From positions 1,056,501 to 1,120,500 of the forward strand of contig JBANSL010000016.1 of NCBI GenBank assembly GCA_037127255.1: a DNA stretch of 64,000 bases, in the 5' to 3' direction. Shown here piece after piece: positions 47,963 to 59,200 of this stretch; the first letter of the stretch is position 1; every line of letters begins with the position of its first letter. Origin of the DNA: Persicaria tinctoria. Taxonomy: Eukaryota; Streptophyta; Magnoliopsida; Caryophyllales; Polygonaceae. The notes below the pieces were generated by a model. The model ran no database searches. It was not told the origin of the DNA and saw only the letters and a list, made by a program, of their open reading frames with translations. The translations under genes were made by a program, and so were the position numbers.

Positions 47963-48251
47963 TGAAATTTGTCAATGTTTTCATCGTCTCACATCTAAGA
48001 TTTGAGTATTATAAGTCTCATATGTAAACTACTGTAATTAGTTTTAGGATGAAACTTCATTGCCTTTGTATCGTATAATGCAAATGTAGCTTTCAATAGG
48101 TATCTAACCTCTTCAAATTAATGAGATCTGGATTATCGTTGTTTTTTTTATATGACAAAAAGTTCACTTGAAATTGAGATCCGCCATTGCAGAATGCAGA
48201 TACACTTTATAGCAGGCCAAACTGAAAATGGGGGGAAAAATTAATTTAAAA

Positions 48252-48276
48252 CGCTAGAGGAAGGGGGTCGAACCTT

Positions 48277-48309
<33 letters not shown>

Positions 48310-48326
48310 AACTGAGCTACTCCAGC
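48252..48326 (-). tRNA. tRNA-Asn (GTT)
   Basis: The minus strand reads GCTGGAG for the 5' acceptor arm and CTCTAGC for the 3' arm, with discriminator G. The D arm is GCTCAGTTGGTTAGAGC, the anticodon loop CTGTTAA (GTT), and box B GGTTCGACC. No intron. A TTTT terminator follows directly after CG. The T loop appears to hold 8 bases instead of 7 because of a run of five C, making 75 nt instead of the expected 74; the gene may therefore be weakened. Confidence 0.88.
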
Positions 48327-48329
48327 TTT

Positions 48330-48698
48330 TATGACACAATTAAACATAAAACTGTTATCATCCTTTCCCTTATGCGCCATATTTATATAAAAAAAAATCA
48401 AACTTTATAACACTTCATAAAAAATATATATATTTAAAGTTTAAAGGTATATTTGGAGATTGAATTATAATATACTACAGTACTTTTTATATACGGAGTA
48501 GAATCCTTTGGTTCAATATATAATAATTAACATGATATTTGGTCAAAATTAATGATGTTGTTCATTTATTATCAAATAGGTATAGTAAGGTGTATTTAAT
48601 GTGTTTTAAAAAAACTAGTACGGAGTATTTAATGTGATCATGTATAGATTTCAACGGCATTGCATTCCTTAAATTCGAATTTAAATATCTTAGTTAAG
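48330..48698. other. AT-rich spacer
   Basis: No gene or bounded repeat is seen. Confidence 0.5.
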
Positions 48699-48713
48699 AA
48701 TCTTAAGATACGA

Positions 48714-48898
48714 CCAATCACAAGTTGGTGTAGTGGTTATGGGGCTACATCCCATGCCTCGAGGTTCGAAGTTCGAATCTCCGTGGAAACATGGAGACGC
48801 TTGTGAGTGGGAGGGTCAACCCCTTAAATTGGCCTACAGTAACCCGATCCAGATTTAGAGTGGGCTAAGTCCACTTGAACTGGAAAGGATAAAAAAAA
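48714..48898 (+). mobile_element. tRNA-derived SINE with 15-bp target duplication
   Basis: Box A-like GTGTAGTGGTTATGGGG and box B GGTTCGAAGTTCGAATC are followed by a short body and an A10 tail. The flanks AATCTTAAGATACGA (48699-48713) and AATCTTAAAATACGA (48899-48913) match 14 of 15 bases, so the insertion is complete and fairly young. Confidence 0.85.
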
Positions 48899-48954
48899 AA
48901 TCTTAAAATACGAGAGAATTGGTCATATTTTAATTTTTCAAAAACTTGTTGTCT

Positions 48955-49212
48955 ATTGGGATTTGGGGTGGCCTAGTAGAGGTTTCGATTCGATTTCTGT
49001 TTGTGCCTTTTCTCTTAAATAAAAAAATTATGTATTTCTCCCCAGTCGGGGTGGTTTAATGGTGGAGAGCAAGGGGATGTCAGAAGGTCTCGGGTTTGAT
49101 CTCTACCTCCGCCCCTTTTCTTAGATTAAAATCCAAGTGTTTGCCTTGGTCCTTTCCAATGGGCCGAGTCAGTCGGCGCAAGCCTCCTCGTCATCAAAAA
49201 AAAAAAAACTAG
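48955..49212 (+). repeat. Two further SINE copies
   Basis: 49045-49212 has GGGGTGGTTTAATGGTGGAG, box B-like GGTCTCGGGTTTGATCTC and an A13 tail. 48960-49030 looks like a shorter relative (GGGGTGGCCTAGTAG, GTTTCGATTCGATTTC, AAATAAAAAAATT). Target duplications were not resolved. Confidence 0.6.
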
Positions 49213-49254
49213 CATAGAGTGGAGCCGATCAAAAAAATCAATTTAGTTGACACA

Positions 49255-49560
49255 TTTTATTTTTTTTGATAAATAAAAAATTCGGGTGGTGGTTAGCCTA
49301 TGCGAGAGCATCCCGAAGGATGAGATCGCGAAGATCTAAATGAAGTACAATAACAGAATGCATCAAAAAAACCACCTAAAGTAAACCCGGAAAAAACCTC
49401 AAACTCTAAGCAAACAAGCGCACACAACGTCGAGAGGAAGAAAGTCCGACAAGGTGAGGTGGATAGCGAGCGCATGGGACAGCACCCGCTGACACGATAT
49501 CTCGCCACCGGAAAGACATAAAGCAGAAATCCAAGTTGACACATGGTTCTTTTCAATATA
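49255..49560 (-). repeat. LINE-like 3' tail remnant
   Basis: A poly-T start (minus-strand poly-A) is followed by sequence with GATAGCGAGCGCATGGGA, CTGACACGATATCTCGCCACC and AAAGACATAAAGCAGAAATCC. A diverged relative lies at 52945-53250 (GATAGTGAGCATACGAGA, CTGACATGATGCGACACC, GTAAGGCATAAATTCGG). The shared order suggests copies of one non-LTR element tail. Confidence 0.45.
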
Positions 49561-49724
49561 ATTGATCACATGAAGTTTATCATAAAAAAAGGGTTATCCT
49601 CAATATATAAAATAAATATAAATTGTGTTACAATAGTAGAAGCTAATTGTTTCTTTATTCTGTTTAGATGCATTTCAAAATACGCAATGATTTTTTTTAT
49701 ACATGCGAGAGTTTAGGGTGTCAA

Positions 49725-49950
49725 TCACGGTTGTACCACCACAGCGTCCCTACGGACGAGAGTTTGAAACACTAAATCGAAACTCCAGGACGACGAATCG
49801 GACTCCAAAGCTAAATGGGTGAATCGATCGGCAGCTCTGTTCGCTTCTCTGAAAGTGTGAGACACGAATCCGAGATAAGAATCTCGATCTCCCACAGAGT
49901 CTATCAAACATCACTGATCGCATTGACAATTACGAGGCAGTCTCCTCGAT
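49725..49950 (-). pseudogene. RNase H-like fragment from a LINE (RVT_3 type)
   Basis: The minus strand encodes VSHTFREANRAADRFTHLAL, the C-terminal motif of the RNase H-like domain common in plant LINEs. It is preceded in another frame by SDV-like sequence and ends at 49725. Only a scrap remains. Confidence 0.6.
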
Positions 49951-50703
49951 CCATAGTAACTCTTCGGATTAAACAATGTATCCAGCAGCTGAGTTTCATC
50001 AACGATTCAAATTAATTTTACATTTTTTTAGCCTTAAATTTCCAATAATTGCAGCATTTTTCTCTCCTTCTGTCAAAGTAGTCAAACTTTTTCTTCTTTC
50101 CCGTTTTCTTTTTTGGTTGAAAGAAACCGATGTTTTCAGGGAAAAAAAGGTTGGACAATAATTACTACGGATCGAGTGTTAATTATATTTTTATAGATAT
50201 AATTACTGTAATTTAATTAATCAGTCAAACAATCTAAGACTACGCCTTGATCATTTAGGATTATGTAAGTGGAGCCCCCAAAGCACATGGATGTGCCTCT
50301 TTCTACAATCTAAATTATACTGTAACCGTTAAAGTTATAGATGACTAGATGATCGAGTCAAAAACTCAAGGATTCAACCCTAGAAAAATGACCATGTATT
50401 AAATTTGATTTGTTTTTGAGAGTTAAGTTCCACATTTAAATAAAAATAAAAAAATAAAAAAATAGTGGTTTACAAGAGTAGGATGATATGGGTTTAAAGA
50501 AAATGGGTTGTCATTACACATTGATTTAAGTTTTTGTATTAGAAGGTAAATCCCGATCTCTTCTTGGGTGTTCTAGACTCTCTTAACTATTCTTTACTAG
50601 ATTAATTAAGTTCCACCCCATATATAAAATATAACAACATAATATATATTTTAAAATTACAATAATTATTTATAAAAACTTATTAAAAATACGGCATACT
50701 AAT

Positions 50704-50706
<3 letters not shown>
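49951..50706. other. AT-rich intergenic DNA
   Basis: No gene or bounded repeat is seen. Confidence 0.5.

Positions 50707-50774
<68 letters not shown>
50707..50774. repeat. (AT)34 microsatellite
   Basis: An uninterrupted 68-base AT dinucleotide run. Confidence 0.95.
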
Positions 50775-50777
<3 letters not shown>

Positions 50778-51492
50778 CAAAACTTGTTAATGTAACGATT
50801 AATATTTAATAGATTTGTGAGTCCAATGAGAGGAAGTAGATTTTCACCAATGAGAGGACTACAAAATAAATTCGAACTATATACGGCTGTGAACTAGAAT
50901 CTCCTTGAAAACTGATGGTTAGTCTATTTACCGGACAAGCCGGTCTCTCGGTTTCTCTAGCCTTGTCTAGAGAACCGAATTCTTATCTTGCTTAAAAAAA
51001 AAAAAGAATCTCCTTGGAAACTTTTGATACAATGATTAGATTTCATATTGCTTGATGCTTATGTATATATAAAATTTCCGTTTGATATTCACATGGTCAA
51101 AATATTGTCAAATGTACATACGGGTATTATGGGTTCAATGTGTGGCTAATTATAGAGAGGCAATATTGTAATTTTCTCTTGAGGTTATTAGGCTTCATCT
51201 CAGGCTTATAAAAGCCGATTTTAGGCGCCAAGTTCAGTTGTAACAAACACAACTGTATGTATGTGAACACAGATTTGGTTTTCTCCTTCTCCAATGGAGA
51301 TTGTGATAGTGTTTCTTCATCTCATTCGATCTTTGTTCTCGATTGGTCACTTGTTCAAAGGTATAATAACATTGATCAACTTCCGGAGTTATAGTATGTA
51401 TTTTGGCTTGAAAATATAATGTTAACATATCTGGATCGAGAAGGAAAGCCGATATTATTATGTTATTTTCGGATTAAAATATTTCCTTTGAT
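50775..51492. other. Intergenic DNA
   Basis: No gene is supported. 51080-51300 resembles an LTR end (AAAGCCGATTTTAGGCGCC, TGTAACAAACACAACTG) without a partner. Confidence 0.35.
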
Positions 51493-51497
51493 ATGAT

Positions 51498-52008
51498 TGT
51501 TAAACTCGGTTGATCCTGGTGCGGGTCAAGACGTTGGAGGAGGTCGTGTGTGCAGGTCCACATACGGGAGCTAGACTCAAACAACACATAAATCCGGACG
51601 GGGTTTATCTCAAAACCAATTGGCAATGAGAGAAGTAGCACTATTCCAACACGCCCCCTCAAGTGCAACAGCATTTTTAGCCAACAAGTTACACTTGCCA
51701 CATGCGCTTATATGGGAACCAATGCCCGCGACATGTCACAAGGCCAGCCAGCGACCCCACCAATCCGAAGACCGAAACTAGCCGAACCCGGCTCTGATAC
51801 CATGTTAAACTCGGTTGGTCCTGGTGCGGGTCAAGACGCTGGAGGAGGTCGTGTGTGCGGGCCCATATACGGGAGACTCAAACAACACATAAATCCGAAC
51901 GGGGTTTCATCTCAAAACCAATTGGCAATGAGAGGAGTAACCCACCAACCTTATATGTTGTTCAACTATTCTCTAAATTACCGAGGTGAGACAACCACCA
52001 TTCCAACA
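51498..52008 (-). mobile_element. TRIM: miniature LTR retrotransposon
   Basis: The element reads on the minus strand. Its 5' LTR is 51803-52008 (206 bp, TGTTGG...TTTAACA) and its 3' LTR 51498-51651 (154 bp, same ends, internally shortened). Directly after the 5' LTR stands the initiator-tRNA-Met primer site TGGTATCAGAGC (51791-51802). Directly before the 3' LTR stands the polypurine tract TTGAGGGGGCG. The 151-bp interior codes for nothing. Identical 5-bp duplications ATGAT flank it (51493-51497, 52009-52013). Confidence 0.9.
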
Positions 52009-52013
52009 ATGAT

Positions 52014-53250
52014 TAAATATTTAAATGGATAGGGAGACAAAGACCAAAAGAACACCAAATCCAACTGAAGCGTGTCTGCGTGTGCAAGTTAAAAGTTTGG
52101 CGGAACGCATAAGGGCATCGATAATCCAATTGAAACAAATTATACGGAGTATATGATAAGGATATGCTCTACAAAACACTACTCGTTGATCTTAAACCGT
52201 ACAATATCCAATTTAGAAAAAAAACATTATTAGAAAACAATTCGAGTGTCAGACAAACCTGACACCTTCAAAGGTCGATAGAGTCGTTAGACGGTGAACC
52301 GTTAAAGCATACAACACAAGACAATGAAAAATGGTGCAATACAAATAATGGTAAGCACACAAATCCATTCGAGGAAGCGAACCTATATCCAATTTAGACA
52401 ATTGATTTTTTTTTTTGATGAGGAAATAATTCGAGAGTCGAACAGACCCGACGTCGATAGCTCGAGAGGCCGACTAAATCGGCAGATGGCGAACCGTCAG
52501 AACTAAGTACATAAAATAGACAACAAGGTGTAACATAAACACGATGGAAAGCACACAAGTGCAGTCGAACAAGTGAACCTAACCCGAACATGTTGGGGAC
52601 AACATAGATCAAGAGTCGACGTCAAGCAGCACCAAGCAGTGATTGAGTTCAATTGAGTTGCAAGAAAACTAAAAAGGGTAAAAAAAAGTCTCAGTAAATA
52701 AATTCAGCAACATTTTTTTTCATTTAGATAATTCAAGATAATATAATGAAATGCTTTATCTTTTTATTAAGCTTGTTTAAATTAAGATAATAACAAAGTG
52801 TGTGTTAATTTATTTATATTCACATTTATTAGCTAGAATTCTTATAAACCAGTATAAATGATTTTTCTAATCTATATTCTTAAACCCTAATTAATTTGAA
52901 AGGATTTCTTAAAATCTAATTATTTTAATTTATTTATCAACGAGCTTCTTTTTTTATTAGGTAAAAATTCAAAATACCGGATATAAGTCTGGTAAATCGA
53001 GAGGGCACAAATAATGTCTTTTAGACAAACCATCAAGATACAACAAACAATCATAACAACCTACAAACAATAAACTAATAATCTACCAAAGCAAAACGAG
53101 AAAAAGAACCCTTAAAAAAAACTAAAAGTCAAGTAGAAGCATGGCTAAGCGAGGAAGGAATATTTGACAAGAGGATGTGGATAGTGAGCATACGAGAAAG
53201 ATGAAGCTGACATGATGCGACACCGTCATAGAGACGTAAGGCATAAATTC
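52014..53250. repeat. Cluster of non-LTR tail-like fragments
   Basis: 52225-52390 and 52405-52640 share a plan (AATTCGAG, CAGAC..GACG/GACACC, CGGCAGATGGCGAACCGTCAG or GACGGTGAACCGTTA, AAGCACACAA, GTGAACCTA). 52945-53250 matches the piece at 49255. Each begins with a poly-T or A/T run, fitting 3' ends of minus-strand LINEs. No coding sequence remains. Confidence 0.4.
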
Positions 53251-53851
53251 GGACAATGAACGACTCCGGAGATGTGATAATATAGAAAATATGTTTATAG
53301 GCTAGGATAACGTTACACTATTGTATGTTTGCCGATCTAGTTAGAATTTTTGGAGGGGTTTATTAGATAAAAACGTTTCAAAATAGTAATTTTAGAGTGT
53401 GCTTGAATTCCAATTGTATTATGTTTATAATGCAAATAGATAAGATTGAGTTTGGTTAAATGACAGTTTTACCTCGGTTTTTACGATATTTTTATTTATA
53501 TAACCAAATACTCACATAAAAACAAAAAGTAAAATAATTATATTATAATTAAAATGTAATATAATACAAACACACCCTTAGTCATAAATCATTTATACCC
53601 AACTAATTTATAAATCTGTTGTCAATATTGCAATTTTATCGACCGCTTTTAAGTTAAAAAAAAATAAAAAATAAAAATAGTGTGGTACACGTGAGGTCTA
53701 GGAAACCAATCAACCTAATAAAATTAGTCAATAAATGATATCCTACAATAAATAAGTCAATAAAATTATGACAGTCGATCGAATCTGTGGAGGGGTATAG
53801 ATTTTCTTCCTCCCTATAGTGTCACTTTAACTTTTTGCCCAATAAAATATA
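53251..53851. other. AT-rich intergenic DNA
   Basis: No gene or bounded repeat is seen. Confidence 0.45.
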
Positions 53852-54073
53852 CTACGTCCGGTTTGATTTTTTAACACGCATTTTAAGGAGCTAAAAACTA
53901 TATAATATATTAACTTTTTTATTATTATTTTTTTATAATCTAATACTTATTACCAACAACTATTAAGTTGTAAAAAAATAATTGAAAAAAAGTTGATATT
54001 TTATATAGTTTTTAGCTCCTTAAAATACGTGTTAAAAAGTCAAACGACAATAAGATTCCCTCATCGGAGGGAG
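53852..54073. mobile_element. Stowaway-like MITE
   Basis: TA at 53850-53851 and 54074-54075 flank ends CTACGTCCGGTTTGA and CATCGGAGGGAG. The interior AAGGAGCTAAAAACTATATA and its inverse match the element at 4923. Confidence 0.75.
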
Positions 54074-54508
54074 TATATACAACTTTGTGTTTCATTTTCC
54101 AAAATCTTGTTGTCAAAATTGCTAATTAATTTTATTATTTTATTAGTATTATTATAACGTTTATTTTCAATATGAGTAGTCTATTTCGAATCAATTAAAT
54201 TAAATGTTTGTCATTCTCTTACAAGTTTTAATTAAATATATATTCAATTCAACTCATGACCTCCAACGTAACTAGGAAATAGCTAGTCTATTGTCAACTA
54301 AGTTAGTTCCATTTGGATAACTTTAAGGTTTTTTTTTTAATATATGTCTAGTTAAGAGCTTTAATTGCAAAAAAAAAAAATCCTTATAGATTTATCTATT
54401 TAGAGATAATTTTTAAATCCATTGAATAGAACTCTTATCCATTTGTTATTACATATAATGATCTTTTGATTTAATGACAAAGACAGATTTCTATGTTTTA
54501 TATAAATT

Positions 54509-54850
54509 AGGGGTGTTATATGAGCCGAGTAGTTCGAGTTCGGTTTGAGCTTGTTCATTTTCTAAACAAGTCGAGTATGAGCACATTTTAAAAACTCGGT
54601 TCAAAGCTCGACCAGTTCGCTTGATTTAAGCTCGAATTTTGTGAAATTTCTATTAAATTACTATATTGTGAGCAAATAGGGTTGCTTAATACTCGAAAAA
54701 AGTCCGGCTCGAGCTCGTTCATTTCCTAAACGAGCCGAGTATGAGCACATGTTTAAGCTCGAGTTTAAATTTAGGCTCAACTCGTTTCTAAATGAGCGGA
54801 ATATGATCAACAAGCAAAACTCGACTCGTTTGGCTTGAATAACACCCATA
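54509..54850. mobile_element. Short hAT-like MITE
   Basis: It starts TAGGGGTGTTATATGAGCC and ends GGCTTGAATAACACCCATA, so the ends are inverted repeats close to those of the element at 5314. The inside repeats GAGTATGAGCACAT and GCTCGA words. No matching 8-bp duplication was found. Confidence 0.6.
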
Positions 54851-54934
54851 ATTTTAGAACTTTTGCATTATAATAGAACTTATCCATTTGTTATTACAGA
54901 TTGACTTTGTTTAGAGGTCGGGCCGTTGGGGAGG

Positions 54935-55070
54935 CTAATGCACAAGGCTCTTTCTCTAACTCAAGGATTTCGAAACAACGGTTGGAGCCATGTGAAGCGG
55001 GAAGGGAATCAAGCGGCGAATTTTCTTGTTAAGAGTAGACCAAGTTCTATTTATTTTGTTACTTCTTAAC
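54935..55070 (+). pseudogene. RNase H-like LINE fragment
   Basis: The plus strand encodes GWSHVKREGNQAANFLVKS followed shortly by a stop. This is the C-terminal REGN.AA motif of RVT_3-type RNase H domains. Nothing of the reverse transcriptase remains. Confidence 0.5.
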
Positions 55071-55860
55071 ATATGATTTACCTACACACCTTTTTGACAT
55101 TGTTTTTAAAGACTTGATGGTTTCGAAATAAAATCCAGTGATTTACTATAAAAAAATTTAAAAAGAAGGTTTTTGTTTTATGTTTAAAAAACGATTTTAA
55201 GTTTATTGTACGGTTCATTCACTTCGTTGTATAGTCCTAATTGCATTAATTAATTATAACCCATTAAACTTTTATGAGTCAATGCAATTGCCTTGCCATT
55301 GTTCATGTAAAGGTCTCCTCCGACCCATGTACGTATATATATTTGTATTTTAGCTTTGAATATAGTTAATGAAAATCTTTAAAGGTCAGCTATAGCTACT
55401 TGTGAATCTCTATCACTCCCATTATATATATAGTCCCATTCTATTCTATAATAGAGTTTTTAACTTACACGAAAGGATAGTTAGCAGTTATACCACCTAC
55501 TCAATTATGAGATATATGTCTTGAATTGGTAAATTAAAGAGCGGTCATTTCGGGGTTCGAATTGGGGATTTATGGGTACTACCCACAAGTCATTTTTGGT
55601 GAGCCATTCCGGAATGGTTTATGAGATATATGTCACCCTCATGATGAGACTTTAGAATTTACCTATACACATCCCTTAATGTGTATCGATCATATATGTT
55701 AACAAATCAGGGTTATTGGTTGAATAAAATGGGTGGATGAGATTAATAAATAATTTTATCTTTTTTCTTTAATTAAAATCAGTGAGACCCACCTCTTTTC
55801 ATGTCCACCCTATCTGCATGGGGTGCGCGTACAACATTTGTGGGGGCCAGATTTTTTTCT
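55071..55860. other. Intergenic, with one dispersed-repeat copy
   Basis: 55525-55620 is a copy of the repeat that contains GAGCGGTCATTTCGGGGTTC and TACTACCCACAAGTCA. No gene is seen. Confidence 0.45.
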
Positions 55861-55862
55861 TC

Positions 55863-56115
55863 AAATTATTCGATGGCATTACTGGATTATCCGATTGTAT
55901 CGACGGATTATGTGATGGTATCGACTGATTTTTTTAGTGGGAGTTGAAAACGCCCTAATTCGATGATGTTGCTTGATTATTTAATGGTATTGCTTGATTA
56001 TTCAATTGTGTTATAGTATTATTTGATTACTTATGTCATTTTAACAAATAAAGAAAAATTATTCGATGATATTGCTAGATTATTTAATGGTATTGCTAGA
56101 TTATTCAAACATACA
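55863..56115. repeat. Degenerate minisatellite
   Basis: About ten imperfect units of roughly 21 bp fit the pattern GATTATT(C/T)(G/A)ATGGTATTGCT(T/A). Unit identity varies and the array is broken by other sequence near 55930-55960. Confidence 0.55.
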
Positions 56116-56225
56116 ATATCCAATCTGAATGTAGAACATCCAATATATCCTGATAAAAGTGAACTTATATCAACAAAAAAATCTTTTTTTTTTTAAACTT
56201 AGTCCAGTTCGATCGACTCGGTTAC

Positions 56226-59200
56226 CACTACAGGAAATGTGTGTAAATTCCGACGCTTTATTCTCGACGTTATTGATAAGCGTCGGTAATTTTCGACGTT
56301 TGAAAGTGTTGGAAAAAAATCCTAACCCTTCTCGACGTGTTTATGTGTCGAGAATGGCAATATTTTTTTTTAAATATTAAAAACCCTAGCACTACCGTCT
56401 CTCTCAAATGCCAGATTCGTCTCTCTCCGATAGATGCCGGCCGCCCTCTCTCCTCAATCGCTAGATCCATCTCTCTCCTCTCCCTCTCTTCCTCCTCAAA
56501 TGCTCGAAAAGGAGTTCAACTGGCAGTGAAGAAACAAGATATGTTGTTCTAGAAGGGTTCGTTGTTGAAGAAATGCGATTCTGCCAACACGACTTCGTTT
56601 TTGTCGTTGAGGAAGAGCTATACGAAGGCTAGGTATTAAAGGAGATCGGAAAAAATTACAGGCAACAGGAAGGCTTCGACTTCAGGCTTTGATTCGAGGT
56701 TCATCTTCTGGCGGCTGTCTTCCGATCAGTAGGTTTTCTATGTGTTCTAGTTCATAGATCTTCCAATTCGAATTCGATTCTAGATTAATTTTCTAATAGC
56801 GAGGGTTTCCAGTTTGATGTTGATGCGAGATTCTTCAATTGACAAACTTATCCGGTTCTCGGATTCTAGAGTCGTTTTCGTGTTCGTAGGTATCGATTCA
56901 AGATTAATCTTCTAGCGGAATGAATTTCCAATTTCACGCTAATTTGAGTTTTCTATCGATTAGGTTTTCTAGTTTGCGGATTCGATACTCTTGTCCTAGT
57001 TCATCGATTTGAGAGTCTTCAAATGGCAAGGTTTCCAGTTCGCCGGTGGTTGTTCATCGGTAGAGCCCTGGCTTTTTGGCTATTAGAGGTAACCAGTTCT
57101 CTGTTCCCAGCTCTTTTTGTCTTCATTTTGCCTCCTATGAGTTTTTTTGGTACCTGATGTTTTGAAAATCGATTTCCTAGTCTATTATTTGAAGTGGATA
57201 AATTCAGTGTAGTTTGAGAAGATATTGTATAGATGAATGACAAAAACATTATACTGGTTTTTGTTGTAGATTCCTGGTCTACTGCCAGATCCATATTGTA
57301 TCTGCGTGAAAGAAGGCATCACAGGGTAACCTATCTATTCAACATGAACATTGTCAATTTTTTGGTTTAGTTTTATGGTTGCTTGGAGGAGGATTGATTA
57401 AATGGTGTGCTTAATTTGCATCAGTGAAAAGCTATGGAGGCAACTGATGTTGCGACAGTGGCTACGGCGGTTCGGAGGGCGGTGGCAGTATCTTCAAATT
57501 TCTTGATGTTCATTCACTTCATTGTAAGCTTACTTGGATTGGATGAAAATATATATTTTGTGTAGCAATCAGTTGGTTAGTGCTTCTTACCTCTATAAAG
57601 GGGATGGTGCAGGTGGAGTTTAATTGTTGATCTATATTTCCTTATTGTAGCCTGTTTATTTTAAAGATGATATTTTCTTCCCTTTTGTATTAAGGTTAAC
57701 ATATGCATATTTCTGATCAATTTAGTTTATAAGAATGTGCTGATAAGTGTAATTTGCTTGGTGATAGAGATGATGGACCTTGACCAATATTAAGGAAATT
57801 GATTTATAAAGTTTGAAAATATTCTTACATATCTATGTCTGCAATATCTCTGATTTTTTTTATACACGTGTGATGATGAATTTGCCATTTTCGTTTCAAG
57901 GTTGGGCCACTGGCTGCTTACTACAAAGTACCCCTGCGACATATCTTGCTGGTATGCACTACACATTGCTTTATAATAATATTAGGAAAATTCATAAACT
58001 TCAGGTTCAGAAGCAATTCTACTATTTTTATAGGTCTATGATGAGATGAGTTTACCTAATGGTGTTTTAAGGCTTCAGCAAAAAGGAGGACACGACTATC
58101 ATAGTGGGTATGTTGAGTAGCATAGACTGAACTTGGAAGCCTATTCTTTTTAATACAATATGATAGATTGTTGCATTGTTGTGCACTTGTGCAATGCATC
58201 CTTGATGAATTAAAGAAAATGATTTGGGATTTAGCTCCTCAACAAGGTGCTGTGTTTTTTTATTTTACCCTGTACAGGAGTGAACATCTGTTAAAATTCC
58301 TGCATTTTTCACTTCAGGGTGAAGAGTGTGATGACACATCTGGACAGACGCCGTGACTTCCCTCGGCTGTGCATAGGTTAGTATCTCTTTATTACCCAAC
58401 AATTTTGCTTTGCACCCTTTCTTCACAAGTGGTTCATACTTCTAGAGTTATGGTTTATGTTGATGGATGATATTGATTTTGGTTTTAGTGTTGATAGCAA
58501 AGCAATCAAATTCTACGGGTAGAAAAGTGTACACATTTTAAGGGAAAAAAAACTTTGTACAAAATTATTTAGGTGTTAATGCACATGCCATTGACAACAT
58601 ATCAACAAAGTAACATATGTTATCTGAATGAGATTCTTGAAACCACATGGCACCCCAAAAAGTAACATATGACATAGGACCCAAGTGAAACTCCTTGAAC
58701 TATTTATTTTTGGTTCAAATCTTATACGTGGTATTATTTTACGTCATTTTGCAAAACCAATCCTATACTTAACTAAAAGATTTCAAACCTTCTTTGTGTC
58801 ACACAATCTGAATTGTACCTCCAAGTTTTGGATTCGGGTAATGTCTACTCGTCTCACAAGCCCAACTCTGGGCAAGGGGTAGATGAAGGAGGAAGGGCTG
58901 ACACTTATTGCTTACAGGGAAAAGATGTGTGTGTAGATGGGCAAGGGTTCATTATTCCATGGTGCGCATGTGCTTGATGATCCACCAACGCTATATTATC
59001 AAGAAATTTTAAGACAAAAATTGCCTCTACAGTTTGCTTTATAATATCAGTTTTTCTGGGGTGCCATGTAATTATTTTTTTTTGACTTTTGAGTATCTAA
59101 TTTAGATAACATAAGTTAAACATCCAATTTTTTTGACTTTTGAGTGACTGTCTCTCATGGAAGCTTGCAAGTTGCAACTTTGTTACTATGGACCTCTCTA

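Noticed and set aside
54501..54858. 8-bp target duplication for the hAT-like MITE at 54509
   Set aside because: The flanks ATATAAAT and ATTTTAGA do not match well enough.
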